A stretch of 64,000 nucleotides of DNA from Magnaporthiopsis rhizophila. Taxonomy: Eukaryota; Ascomycota; Sordariomycetes; Magnaporthales; Magnaporthaceae. The stretch covers positions 372,001 to 436,000 of the forward strand of contig PYSS01000007.1 of assembly GCA_003049465.1 (NCBI GenBank), given 5' to 3'. The notes under the pieces were generated by a model. That model worked only from the letters and a program-made list of their open reading frames with translations, was not told the origin of the DNA and searched no databases. Shown piece after piece: positions 19,158 to 28,773 of this stretch. Every line of letters starts with the position of its first letter. Positions within the stretch are counted from its first letter, which is position 1. A program made the position numbers and the translations under genes.

Positions 19158-21236
19158 ATGCTCCAGCATGTAACGAAATGGCTCTTCCCTCGGCTGTCTC
19201 CAAGCAGCAGACGCGGCCTGGCCACATTCTCGCCGAGCTCATTCCGTGCAACACCACATCAACGCTCGGAAAGTCTGCCCAAGATTGTGCTGCGGGGGTA
19301 CCAGGAAGAGTGCATCCAATCTGTCCTCACATCTTTAGACAATGGCCATAAGCGCCTGGGCATCTCTCTGGCCACGGGAAGTGGGAAGACGGTAGGTAGC
19401 CTCTACGCGGCATGGTTGGGGACCCTTGACAGGATCAAGATTTATATGTCGAGGCTGATCCCCCTGAATTCGCAACAGGTCATATTCACACAGCTGATTG
19501 ATAGAGTGCCGCCTGTTTCCGACTCTAGGACTCAGACGCTGGTCTTGGCTCACAGACGCGAGCTCGTCGAGCAGGCGGCTCGGCACTGCTCTAATGCCTA
19601 TCCGGATAAGACCGTCGAGGTCGAGATGGGCTCGGTGCACTCCACAGGCCTCGCTGACATCACAGTGGCCAGCATCCAGAGCATCACTTCGGGGGATCGT
19701 CTGTCCAAGTTTGACCCGACCCGGTTCAAGCTCGTGCTCGTGGATGAGGCCCACCACATTGTCGCCCCGGGCTACATGCGGACGCTGGAGCACTTTGGCC
19801 TGGGCGCCAAGCGCCGGGACTCTCCGCATCTGGTTGGAGTCTCGGCTACCTTCTCGAGGTTCGACGGCCTCAAGCTCGGGGCCGCCATCGACGAGATTGT
19901 CTACCATCGCGACTACGTCGACATGATTGAGGACAAGTGGCTCTCGGATGTGCTCTTCACCACGGTTGAGTCCTCTGCCGACATCTCTAGGGCACGATCG
20001 AGTGCAAACGCCGACTTTTTGCAAGCAGAACTGTCTCGTGCCGTCAACACGGACGAAGTCAACGAGATCACTGTCCGCAGCTGGCTAGCCAAGGCAAAAG
20101 GCCGCAAGTCTACCCTAGTCTTCTGCGTCGACCTGGCTCACGTCGGTGGCCTGACGCAAAAGTTTCGCGAGTACGGCATTGACGCCCGCTTCATAACGGG
20201 GGACACACCCAAGCTCGAAAGAAGCGAAAGACTTGACGACTTCAAGAGCGGGAAGTTCCCCGTCCTTGTCAACTGCGGCGTGTTCACCGAGGGAACTGAT
20301 ATCCCCAATATCGACTGCGTGGTGTTGGCGAGGCCAACCAAGTCACGGAATCTCCTTGTCCAGATGATTGGCAGGGGAATGAGGCTGCACCCGAACAAAG
20401 TCAACTGTCAGATAATCGACATGGTCTCCAGCCTCGAGACCGGCATAGTCACTACCCCGACACTGTTTGGGCTCGATCCTGGCGAGCTTGTCGATGACGC
20501 GACGGTCGATGATCTTAATAGTTTAAAAGAACGGAAGGCTTTAGAGAAGGAGAGGAACGATCTGGTGGCACGAGCCGCTCCAGGGGATGGCCGGAAATCC
20601 CGCTCAGTGTCTGTGTCATTCACGGACTATAGCTCCGTCTTTGACCTCATATCTGACACCTCCGGCGAGCAGTTCATCCGCGCGCTCAGCCAGTTTTGTT
20701 GGGTCCAGGTTTCTCCGGACCGCTACGTGCTTGCCGGTCCGACGGGGACGTACCTGAGAATTGAGAAGATTCCTGTGGATAAGCCCAGCGATGGAGAGAA
20801 GATGCCGCTGCCGCCGGCATGCTTCCGAGCGATCGTGGTGCGGGCCCTTCCGCCCGGAGTGTCCAAGTCCCCCTACGCGCCTCCTAGAGAACTTCTCAAG
20901 GCGGCGACGCTCCCCGACGCGGTCCACGGCTGCGACAAATATGCGGCCGAGGTCTTCCCCTACACCTTCATCGCACGACGTCAGAAATGGCGGAACGGGC
21001 CCCCGACGCAGGGACAGCTCGACTTCCTCAACAAGCTCAGGGGAAATCAGGAGCCTCTGACCATGAGCGACATCACCAAGGGTAAAGCGGCAGACTGGAT
21101 AACCAAACTGAAGCATGGAGCGCGTGGCCGATTTGCTGAGATCAAGGCGGAGACCCGGCGCAGAGAGAAGGCCGCGCTTGCTTTGGAGCAACGCAGGCTT
21201 CGCGAGACGGTCTCCGTAGGCCCAGTTGCCAGTTGA
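19158..21236 (+). CDS. IRC3: Mitochondrial superfamily II helicase IRC3
   Basis: Exons 19158-19391 and 19479-21236 give 663 residues. The start MLQHVTKWLFPRLSPSSRR, with a following RGLATFS, is a basic, Ser-rich mitochondrial presequence. Helicase motifs are ATGSGKT (72-78), VLAHRREL, VDEAH (166-170), GVSATFSR, VNCGVFTEGTDIP and QMIGRGMRLHP, which is the order seen in Irc3. Yeast Irc3 is a branch-migrating helicase needed for mitochondrial DNA stability. The 87-base intron sits immediately after Walker A. It is a multiple of three and lacks stops, so retention would insert 29 residues at the nucleotide-binding loop. A GCTGAT branch site supports removal. The gene is divergent from the RRN5-like gene. 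Confidence 0.92.
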   Translation: MLQHVTKWLFPRLSPSSRRGLATFSPSSFRATPHQRSESLPKIVLRGYQEECIQSVLTSLDNGHKRLGISLATGSGKTVGSLYAAWLGTLDRIKIYMSRLIPLNSQQVIFTQLIDRVPPVSDSRTQTLVLAHRRELVEQAARHCSNAYPDKTVEVEMGSVHSTGLADITVASIQSITSGDRLSKFDPTRFKLVLVDEAHHIVAPGYMRTLEHFGLGAKRRDSPHLVGVSATFSRFDGLKLGAAIDEIVYHRDYVDMIEDKWLSDVLFTTVESSADISRARSSANADFLQAELSRAVNTDEVNEITVRSWLAKAKGRKSTLVFCVDLAHVGGLTQKFREYGIDARFITGDTPKLERSERLDDFKSGKFPVLVNCGVFTEGTDIPNIDCVVLARPTKSRNLLVQMIGRGMRLHPNKVNCQIIDMVSSLETGIVTTPTLFGLDPGELVDDATVDDLNSLKERKALEKERNDLVARAAPGDGRKSRSVSVSFTDYSSVFDLISDTSGEQFIRALSQFCWVQVSPDRYVLAGPTGTYLRIEKIPVDKPSDGEKMPLPPACFRAIVVRALPPGVSKSPYAPPRELLKAATLPDAVHGCDKYAAEVFPYTFIARRQKWRNGPPTQGQLDFLNKLRGNQEPLTMSDITKGKAADWITKLKHGARGRFAEIKAETRRREKAALALEQRRLRETVSVGPVAS

Positions 21237-21814
21237 GGCAGGGGAACATGAAGCTGCACAAGGTGCTCTCTAAGTACCTACCTACTTACGTAGGTACCTA
21301 GTCCTTCTGGCCGAGCCCAGCTGTAGATGGACCTTGTGAGTCGTGTGGGAGTTAGCTTGGAAGAAGACTGCGGGCGCCGGGGATGACTTGGAATTCCCTC
21401 ATAATATTTTGTGGCATGAATGACGACTCGCTTCTGATTTCAAAATGCGTCCGGATGATGAGGGACCATGGACTGACCTTGAGGAAGGAAATGGTCATAT
21501 GGGCCCGGGATCCTCCTTCCCAACTTCACTTTCCGCTCACCCCGAATCACCTTGACGCGGCATTCGCGTGCGAGAGGAAGTGACGGCCCAGCCCAACTTG
21601 CCCGCCCGATGTCATTACCGCCTGCCATCCTCTGCCAGCACCAGCGAGGTCAAAAATAAACGGGCACATTGAACTTAGGCTTTGCCCCAAGCCATCTGCC
21701 GTTCAAAACTCCAAACCTCGTGCGCATTGTATGCGTCCGGGCTGCCAGTTTCTCGACGACGAGTTCTTGCATCAGCGAATCTTCCTTCCCTTTTGTTCTC
21801 CAGCCGTCGGGATC
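21237..21814. other. Intergenic spacer with TACC/GGTA cluster
   Basis: This spacer lies between two plus-strand genes. At 21273-21301 it carries tandem TACC and inverted GGTA units around a central TACGTA. It also contains the possible 28-codon in-frame extension of the next gene from ATG 21731. Confidence 0.5.
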
Positions 21815-23311
21815 ATGAGCAGCGACGTGCGAGAAGAGCTGGAGGCGTTGGCCGCTCTCTTGGGCTCGAGCCAAGCAGTCACAGACTGCAGTAGTGTGCC
21901 CGCACCTCCCAGCCTCGGCACCGCCGATCGCCTACCTGGAGACTTCAGGCCTTCGAAGCCAATTCCAACCCCGGCGAGAGCAGACCGTCGCCGGCCTCGA
22001 AACACCACACACCCAGACTACTGGAAGGATTGGGAAGACGTCATCACGGGAGGCCGACGCTTCGAGACGAGAAACGCATGGATCACCTCTGATAACGCCG
22101 GCGAAATTGCCCCGTCGTCGTTCCGACACCACCTGCGAGCAGTCTACCCGCCCCACTTGCCCAATGATCCGAGCTGGATGAACCAAGCGGAGCCAGAGTA
22201 TGGGCGCCCTAGCTCGAACGGGATCGACGTTCAGCCGGCGGTGGAGCAGAACCGGAGGCGGGTCAGGGACTATCTTGACTATGCAGGCAAGGAGCAGGAG
22301 AGCCGCCAGGATCTCTTTGACAAGCTGGATGAGCTCGAGGAGAAGCTGGCGCGCGTCAGAAAAGACACACTGGATCTCGGGCCCAATCGCCGCAAGGACA
22401 GGGTTCCACAACCAGTCTTGCACAAGATAAGTGCGTTGCAACGCAAGGAGAGCGAGCTCAACAAAGGCCACCCGACGCTCTTGAATCTGCTCTGGAACAG
22501 GCGCGCCGAGGTCCAGCGCACTCTCACACGATTCTGGGAGAAAAAGGCACTGGACTTGGAGACGAAGGACGAGACGAAAGGGTTTGAGCCAACATTCATA
22601 GCGGATCCGCCATGTGCCCCAAAGGCCCCTGCCCCCGACACTGGCGGTACGCAGAGTCCTCCGAAAGAGCCCTGGAGAGGAGGAACGCATGTGCCGGACT
22701 GGTTCCGCGTCCTGGAGAAAACGGGCTGCGTGGCTCTTGGATCAGAGGGCGAGGAGAAACGGTTCGTCGAGTTGCTGAACAAGATGTGGAGACTGGAGGA
22801 AGAGGTCAGGCGCAAAGAGTTCCAGCGTAAGCAGGAGGAGCAGGCCGGAGGGCAGGAAACCCGAAAGACGCCGTGGGATCATCATTTTCACGAGCCCCAC
22901 CCCGGCTGGGCCCACGAAAAACAACGACGTCGCGGTGGTTGGTGGACATGCCGAGACGACGAGGATGCTCCGCTGGCTGAGAGGCTGTGCCAGATTTGTC
23001 GCTGGGAAAGCCCAGAGTCGTCAACATGTGGCTCACCCTCGCGGCAGGCTGTCTATGGAAGAACCCAGAAGAAACCCCCACCCGCCAAAGTCCGACCTCA
23101 GCAGCAGAGGAAGCCGCGGCAACGCCATAACTCGAAAGTTTCGGCAGCCGACTATCTCGAGGAGCTCATGGGTCATGTGCGCGCGGCCATGGCCGTCGTG
23201 GCGGAAAAAGACAAGAGGTCCGTCATAGCAACGATGCGGATCGAGCGCCTGGACGCCAACCGCCAGCTGCAAGACGACAAGCGAGGGGGATTCCCGCCTC
23301 GCAGCGACTAG
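21815..23311 (+). CDS. Hypothetical coiled-coil protein with Trp/Cys-rich C-terminal motif
   Basis: This single exon encodes 498 residues from MSSDVREELEALAALLG. An upstream in-frame ATG (21731) would add 28 residues that look like leader sequence. I do not recognise a named family. The N-terminal third is Pro/Arg-rich. A charged helical region around DLFDKLDELEEKLARVRKDT is a likely coiled coil, and a second one is KMWRLEEEVRRKEFQRKQEEQ. Near the C-terminus GGWWTCRDD, followed by LCQICRW and STCGS, supplies four Cys spaced like a small zinc-binding site. The tail SAADYLEELMGHVRAAMAVVAEKDKRS is again helical. No membrane segment is present. The long frame in GC-rich sequence supports coding; the function is unknown. 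Confidence 0.65.
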   Translation: MSSDVREELEALAALLGSSQAVTDCSSVPAPPSLGTADRLPGDFRPSKPIPTPARADRRRPRNTTHPDYWKDWEDVITGGRRFETRNAWITSDNAGEIAPSSFRHHLRAVYPPHLPNDPSWMNQAEPEYGRPSSNGIDVQPAVEQNRRRVRDYLDYAGKEQESRQDLFDKLDELEEKLARVRKDTLDLGPNRRKDRVPQPVLHKISALQRKESELNKGHPTLLNLLWNRRAEVQRTLTRFWEKKALDLETKDETKGFEPTFIADPPCAPKAPAPDTGGTQSPPKEPWRGGTHVPDWFRVLEKTGCVALGSEGEEKRFVELLNKMWRLEEEVRRKEFQRKQEEQAGGQETRKTPWDHHFHEPHPGWAHEKQRRRGGWWTCRDDEDAPLAERLCQICRWESPESSTCGSPSRQAVYGRTQKKPPPAKVRPQQQRKPRQRHNSKVSAADYLEELMGHVRAAMAVVAEKDKRSVIATMRIERLDANRQLQDDKRGGFPPRSD

Positions 23312-23466
23312 CGCCAGCAGGGTCGGCCATTCAGCTCGGGAGGCGGCAACTCCTGGGACGGCATTATTGCCATGGGTTTTTGAACTCATCCATGGTGGCT
23401 GGACGCCCGTGCCCGTTTAAGATTGGTGGCGCCGGCTATGACGGCCCATTCGGCCGTTGGAAGAAT

Positions 23467-23468
<2 letters not shown>

Positions 23469-23509
<41 letters not shown>
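23469..23509. repeat. T41 homopolymer
   Basis: Forty-one consecutive T bases directly follow AAGAATTC. This is the longest single-base run in the window and lies 90 bases before the ambiguous base. Confidence 0.99.
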
Positions 23510-23548
23510 CTTTCGATCTAACAGCATTTCCATAACGCAAAAATACAG

Positions 23549-23598
23549 ATGGAGACTATCAACAAGCTGCTCAACAAGCAACCCAGCAAGGCCAGCCG
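23549..23598 (+). pseudogene. Possible orphan first exon or interrupted gene start
   Basis: ATG 23549 encodes METINKLLNKQPSKAS just before the ambiguous base at 23599. It is Lys/Leu-rich with a well-formed start, yet no continuing exon can be recognised in the next 1.3 kb. It may be the first exon of a gene lost at an assembly join, a gene fragment, or chance. I cannot assign it. Confidence 0.25.
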
Positions 23599-24910
23599 NT
23601 CTTTCTTTTCCCTTGCTCGTCCGAAAATACAGCCGAGCGCTCTGGTTTCCCGATCGACCGAACTTTGGTTCCTCCCTGTTGTGCTACCACACCTACCCTA
23701 CCCAGCTGCCTTGGCCAGATACGAGTTGATACTTTTTGGGGACGTGCTATGGTGGCGGTCCTGGCGATGTCAAGGCAGACGGGCTCTGTCATATGTGTCA
23801 TTGATAACGTTCGGGTGCCGCGGCCGCCAGCCACATGATATGTGTCGATCTCATGTCTCTACGGTATTGCATCAGCTCATCTTGCAAAGGGTTACGCAGA
23901 CGTCTGTGTAAGCCTCGTTTGAGACCGGATGAAGCGCACCACCAGGGATTGGAAGCGCTGCGGCCCAGATGGCAAAGATGGAGCCGCCTCGTCTATTCCA
24001 TGCCATTGAGGGCGGCTCTTGATGTATGTACTGTACCTTCGGTAGTGCACCTACAGGTAGCATTGCATTAGCTTACCACAATATCTACCTGATGGTCGTG
24101 TGTCCTTGGCAATCTGGACGCGAGCAACCTGTCCGGGCAGAGTCGCGATGCGTGTTCTTCATCTGGGCAGGCGCAAGCACTCGACTTGCCCGATGGTGCG
24201 TGGGGGCGGCGGCCAAAGAAGCCCCAGCGCGCGACATCCAATCCACAGGCGGAATAGTGAAGTGGTACCCACGGTGGGTGCCACCCACACACAGTGTGCA
24301 GTACGTTTGATTGGAGGTTGTCGTGGCTGGCTGCTCCACCTGTCGCTTGAGGTTGCCGCCGGCCCCTCTGGTCGCCCAAGGCCCCTGGTCTCTTCTGCCG
24401 CCCTCGAGCTTGCCCGCTTTGCTTGGTTCACAACCTTGACGACACCAAACCTCCCTCGCCCGCTGCACCACCATTGGAAGTCTGGCTGCGCAACACGGCC
24501 TCGCACATCGCCAGATAACCGGGACTTTGCTTGGCCGCGCTCTCCCAACGTCTGCTTCACATGCTGTCGACTGACATGTGGAATCAGGACGCATCGCCCT
24601 GGTAGCCAGCACAAGCTCGCACTTCGTACTACGCAAAAGCCCACCAGCGGAACCCAGCGCAGTGACACGACAGCATCGCACAGCGCCAGCGCAGCGCACC
24701 AAAGGCGTGACGCTGTGCGGCGACCGCTCGGTATTGGTCCCCCGACCTATTCGCCAACCCCCGTTCCGTCCGGCGTCATCTCCTCCTCGCCGCGCAAAAA
24801 GTCGGCGCCCTGCGCAGTCCCCCACTACCACGTTTGTCGCGGTCTCAACTTGACGGCCGCTCCATCGCTGCGACACCACTCGCAGCGGTTCCTTGCCAGT
24901 TGCCGCCATC

Positions 24911-27900
24911 ATGGGCGCTCCGGAAGAGGCCGGCCCAGCTCGCGCTGTCACGGGCGAACCGCTCACCTTCCTCGGTCTGCCACGAGAAGTCCAAAAGGCC
25001 ATCATCGCGCAGGTATGGTGCCCAATGTGTTCCCCGCCGCACCGCCCTCCACCTGCCATCTCCCCCGCCGGCGCACAACTCCCCGCCCCAGCTACCTACC
25101 GGTAACAGTAGCACGCTGACCGTTGCTTGTCCCGTCGAACCGTTACAGTGTGAACAAGTTGAGCTCGTCTGTCTCTCCCTCGTCTCCAAGCACTTCCGCG
25201 ACCTGGCTGCCGCCCAGCTGTACCGCAACTTCAATATCGTCTTCCCCGACGACGAGGAACAGGGCTATGATTCGCCCGTCGACGGCCTCGCGGGCGGCTT
25301 CGATGCTTTTGTCACAAGCGACTACGACTATACGAGGCACCTCCGAGAAATATCCCTCGACACTCAGACTACTGGCGACAAGGCCGAGATCCTCTACAAG
25401 CCCTATCAGTTCCACCTCAGCTGCGGCAAGTTTATGAACACGCTTCTACTGTTGACGCTGCGCAAGTCAAAGTCTCTAGAGTCATTCAGGTGAGCGCCGC
25501 ACTGCTTGCCCATCGCCCTACCAAGTTTTTTTTTTTTTTTCTCTCCATCACACCTCTGCACCTATTTGTTGTCCTCTGAAATACTGATGATGTGTGTCTG
25601 TCACCCAGGTGGAACATCCGGGTTGAGCTCAGCCGTCCAGTCTATAAGGCACTCCATGAAATCGAGACGCTTAAAGATGTCCATATCCGGTTCCAGGTCG
25701 GCCGCTCCCTTTACGTACCGCCTCCGCCGCTCCCGCACAAAACAGAATCACCCAAGAGCGGCTCGACACAGTCCAACACGCACCCGCTCAACACGGGCAC
25801 TGGCGGGGGCTCTCAGATGCCAGCCCTTGGTGGGCAACCGCCCCTGCAGACCATCTACAACGCGACTTCCCTCACACCCGTTGCGGCGATGACTAGTTCT
25901 GGGCTGCCGGCGTCGGTAGCAAAGTCGTCATCGAGAGCCGTGACAAACAACACAGAATTTGTCCAGGGCCCCCCGACCTTGTCTGGTTTCAAGAAGCTCC
26001 GAAGCCTGGCTGTGTTGGACATGGACACTCTCGATGCGGTCGAGGAGATCCAGGCCTGCATACGGAACTCGTCTTCCACACTGACCACCCTCAAGCTGTC
26101 CTTCTCGGAGCACCTAGCATCACAAGCCAGGAAACCGCCGCCAGAAGCGGAGCTTGACGACTCGGATCCGGACGACGAGTTCCAAGTCGTGCCCGGGCCT
26201 CCGCACCCGCTTTCGTACGTCGACAACAACCTGAGCTTGCCCGTGAGACTCGACCCCGTCGAGACGCGCAAGAGCCAAGAGGCTGTGCTCGGGAAAATTT
26301 TCGATGTGGAAGCCTTGCTTGCCAAGAAGCCCGCAAGGAGAGCCTGCTCCAAGGATCAGGACAAGAAAAAGGAGACAAGCGACACCAAGCAACCCCAGGG
26401 ACAGCCTGCCACTCCCGATCACGCCAAGGAATTCTTCACCAAGATCGCGGAGGTATCTAGCAGGCTGAACGATCTCCAATTGGGACAACCCGGCGGCCCT
26501 ACGGACGCAAGGGTCAAACAGCAGGAAATTTTGGACCTGATAGTGGCAGCAACTAGGAGATATGTCGCTTCTGTCGAGGGAAAGCCCAGCACTGAGGGCG
26601 CGAGCCTTCCAGTCGTCGGCCCCATCGATATCCCTGGGTGTGGGAGGACTCAAGATCAGATATCAGCCGGCTCCTCGTCGGCCGCCGAAGGCAGCTCGGC
26701 CGAGAAGACCGTTGCGGTGCCCGAAAGCCACATATCTGGCGCATCGTCTTCCAAAGACCAAGATCCTAAACCCGAGGATGTCAATATTGAGGAGCCGGAG
26801 GGGCAGCTCGTCCTCGACGCGCAGGATGACCCAAATACTTCTCCAGCCGCTGAGACAACGGTACCGGACGGCGAGATACTTGAGACGGCTGGATTCGCAG
26901 ATGTTCCCCAGCAGGCGGAGCAGTGTCCGAGCGGCGGAGGTGCGCCAGAGGTGCATAAGGAGACTGGCTCCTCGCATGCGCAGCTACAGAAAGCCGGCCG
27001 TCATGTGGGCGAGAATGGTATCGCAGTCACGGGGAAGCGAGCCATATCGGCTGTACCGCCGGGCGAGACGACCACGAATTCACCGAACGACGGACGCATA
27101 CGCGAATATATTCGGGCGACTAGGGGCATCGGACTTACGTCGCTCAACGTCTACCTCGTCCCCGTCAAGGCGTCGGTGCTGAGCAAGGCCATCGACTTGC
27201 GAGTGCTGCGAAATATCACACTGCTCAACGTGGGTCCGCAACAACCAATCTGGGCTCTCTTCTCCAAGGAGAACAAGCTACAGCCACTGCCTTTGCGCAG
27301 CATCTTTACCGACAACGTATCGTCGGCGCTTCTCAACTTCGTTTCGGGACTTCAGGAGCTGCGCGAGTTCCTGATCATGGAGAGAGACCACAAGTACAAG
27401 CCCGAGAGCTTTGCAGCCAAAACCACCACCACCATCGACCAAATACGCAGGCTCGTCTTGAAGAAGCATCTGCCAACACTCAGGCGACTGATGATCAAGA
27501 ATATGGACAGCATGGATTGGGATATAGACGAGCACACCATTGGGCTCATCTGCCGAAAGGGGAAAGCCCTGGAAGAGCTGGCGATAAGCATGAACATCCG
27601 AGCAATTGTGAGCATCCATCTACCTTTACTTTTTTCCCCGCGCTGCGTTCTTCCGACTAACCGTTGTTTACTTCCATCTCTCAATAGCACGCACTCATGC
27701 AAAATATGGGTGGCCTGGCAAATCTGCTGGCACTGCACGTGATTCACCTCCGCAACGAAGACACGTGCGTATGGGTCATGCGTGAGACCAAGAAGTTTCT
27801 CATCGACAACCTGTCTCACCACAGGCATATGAAGCTCGAGTGGATCTCAATCGACGACGACGACCGGTTAGAGAGGATCGTCCGCAGCACGGACAAGTCC

Positions 27901-28209
27901 AAGAAGGACAAAGATGGCAGGGGCAAGGGTAAAGAGCAACCCACCGGGAACGGCCTCTTTGGTAGCCACGGCCACGGGCCCGCCTTCAACAACACTCACT
28001 ACGACGACACCTTCCCGCTCTCAACGACACCGGAATGGCCTGATGCAGGCGACGAAAGCTGCAGTGAAGACGACAGCGACGACTATGACGAAGATGATGA
28101 CGGCACGAAGCGGCCAAGGATGACGTTGAGCACCGAGGAGGGCACCCGTTTCTTCGATATAACGGGCGTGAGGATTTTCGAGAAGGATGTGGTGTCCGGG
28201 AGACTCTGA
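24911..28209 (+). CDS. F-box protein with leucine-rich C-terminal region
   Basis: Exons 24911-25012, 25149-25489, 25609-27607 and 27688-28209 give 987 residues. The F-box spans the first junction: LTFLGLPREVQKAIIAQ joined to CEQVELVCLSLVSKHFRDLAAAQLYRN. F-box proteins bridge Skp1/cullin-1 to ubiquitylation substrates. The region after the F-box contains Leu-rich segments (FKKLRSLAVLDMDTLDAVEEI, in parts), and similar ones return near residue 690 (LTSLNVYLVP, LRVLRNITLLNV). These suggest an irregular repeat domain split by about 350 residues of Pro/Ser/Glu-rich disorder. The C-terminus carries an acidic tract ending in SEDDSDDYDEDDDG. Introns have normal borders; intron 2 contains T15. The substrate is unknown. 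Confidence 0.82.
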
Positions 28210-28773
28210 GCCAAGGCGGAGCACACCATCAACCCGACCCCCCTTCTCTACGGCGAGCGAGGTGGAAAGGAGAGCAGATTATCGTCGCGCTTTGTTCTCT
28301 TTAACTCTCCACTCTCTCGGGCGATTGACGCTATTGCGATTGACGACGGAAATTACTGGATGAAGCGACTCCAATACCCTCGTTGCTTATTTTATCAAGG
28401 GAGACCGCACTGGAGCGGCTTTTGTGTTTTATACTATTACCACTTATCTTCTTTTTACCCCTGGTTTCATTGTCTTTTCTTCCACCTCGCTCGTTTGTCT
28501 ATTTTTCTCCCATCTTTGTGTTTTTCCTTATTTTCCTATATTGGCCAGCTCGGATTCGATGCCCAGAAAAAGCGAAGGATCAGGAACAGAAGTTGACAGG
28601 TAGTCAAGGGCTCGAACATTAACATAGGTATTCGTACGCGCAAAAGCCTGCGTGCGTAGCTATTCTTTAGGAATCTACGATGAATTCTTTTTTTTTTTTT
28701 TTTTTAACCCATCTACCTACCTACCTACCTTGCTGAGGCCTCGCTCTAGCAAGATCGATGGTATTGCACAGCT
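28210..28773. other. Spacer between convergent genes with T18 run and TACC repeats
   Basis: These 564 bases hold the 3' ends of the F-box and JmjC genes. A pyrimidine-rich tract fills about 28380-28540. T18 lies at 28688-28705 directly after GAATTC, and a (CTAC)n-like repeat lies at about 28711-28730. Confidence 0.6.

Larger units (their letters stand above)
23312..24910. other. Spacer with T41 run, one ambiguous base and a possible orphan first exon
   Basis: This 1.6-kb region contains a 41-T run (23469-23509) and the only N of the window (23599). Between them ATG 23549 opens METINKLLNKQPSKAS, which looks like a real N-terminus. The frame beyond the N does not look like protein. Large open frames at 24085-25119 exist on both strands in GC-rich sequence and are not credible genes. 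Confidence 0.5.

Noticed and set aside
24085..25119. Large ORFs on both strands (324 and 339 codons)
   Set aside because: They overlap each other in GC-rich spacer sequence, resemble no protein, and the plus frame runs into the start of the F-box gene.
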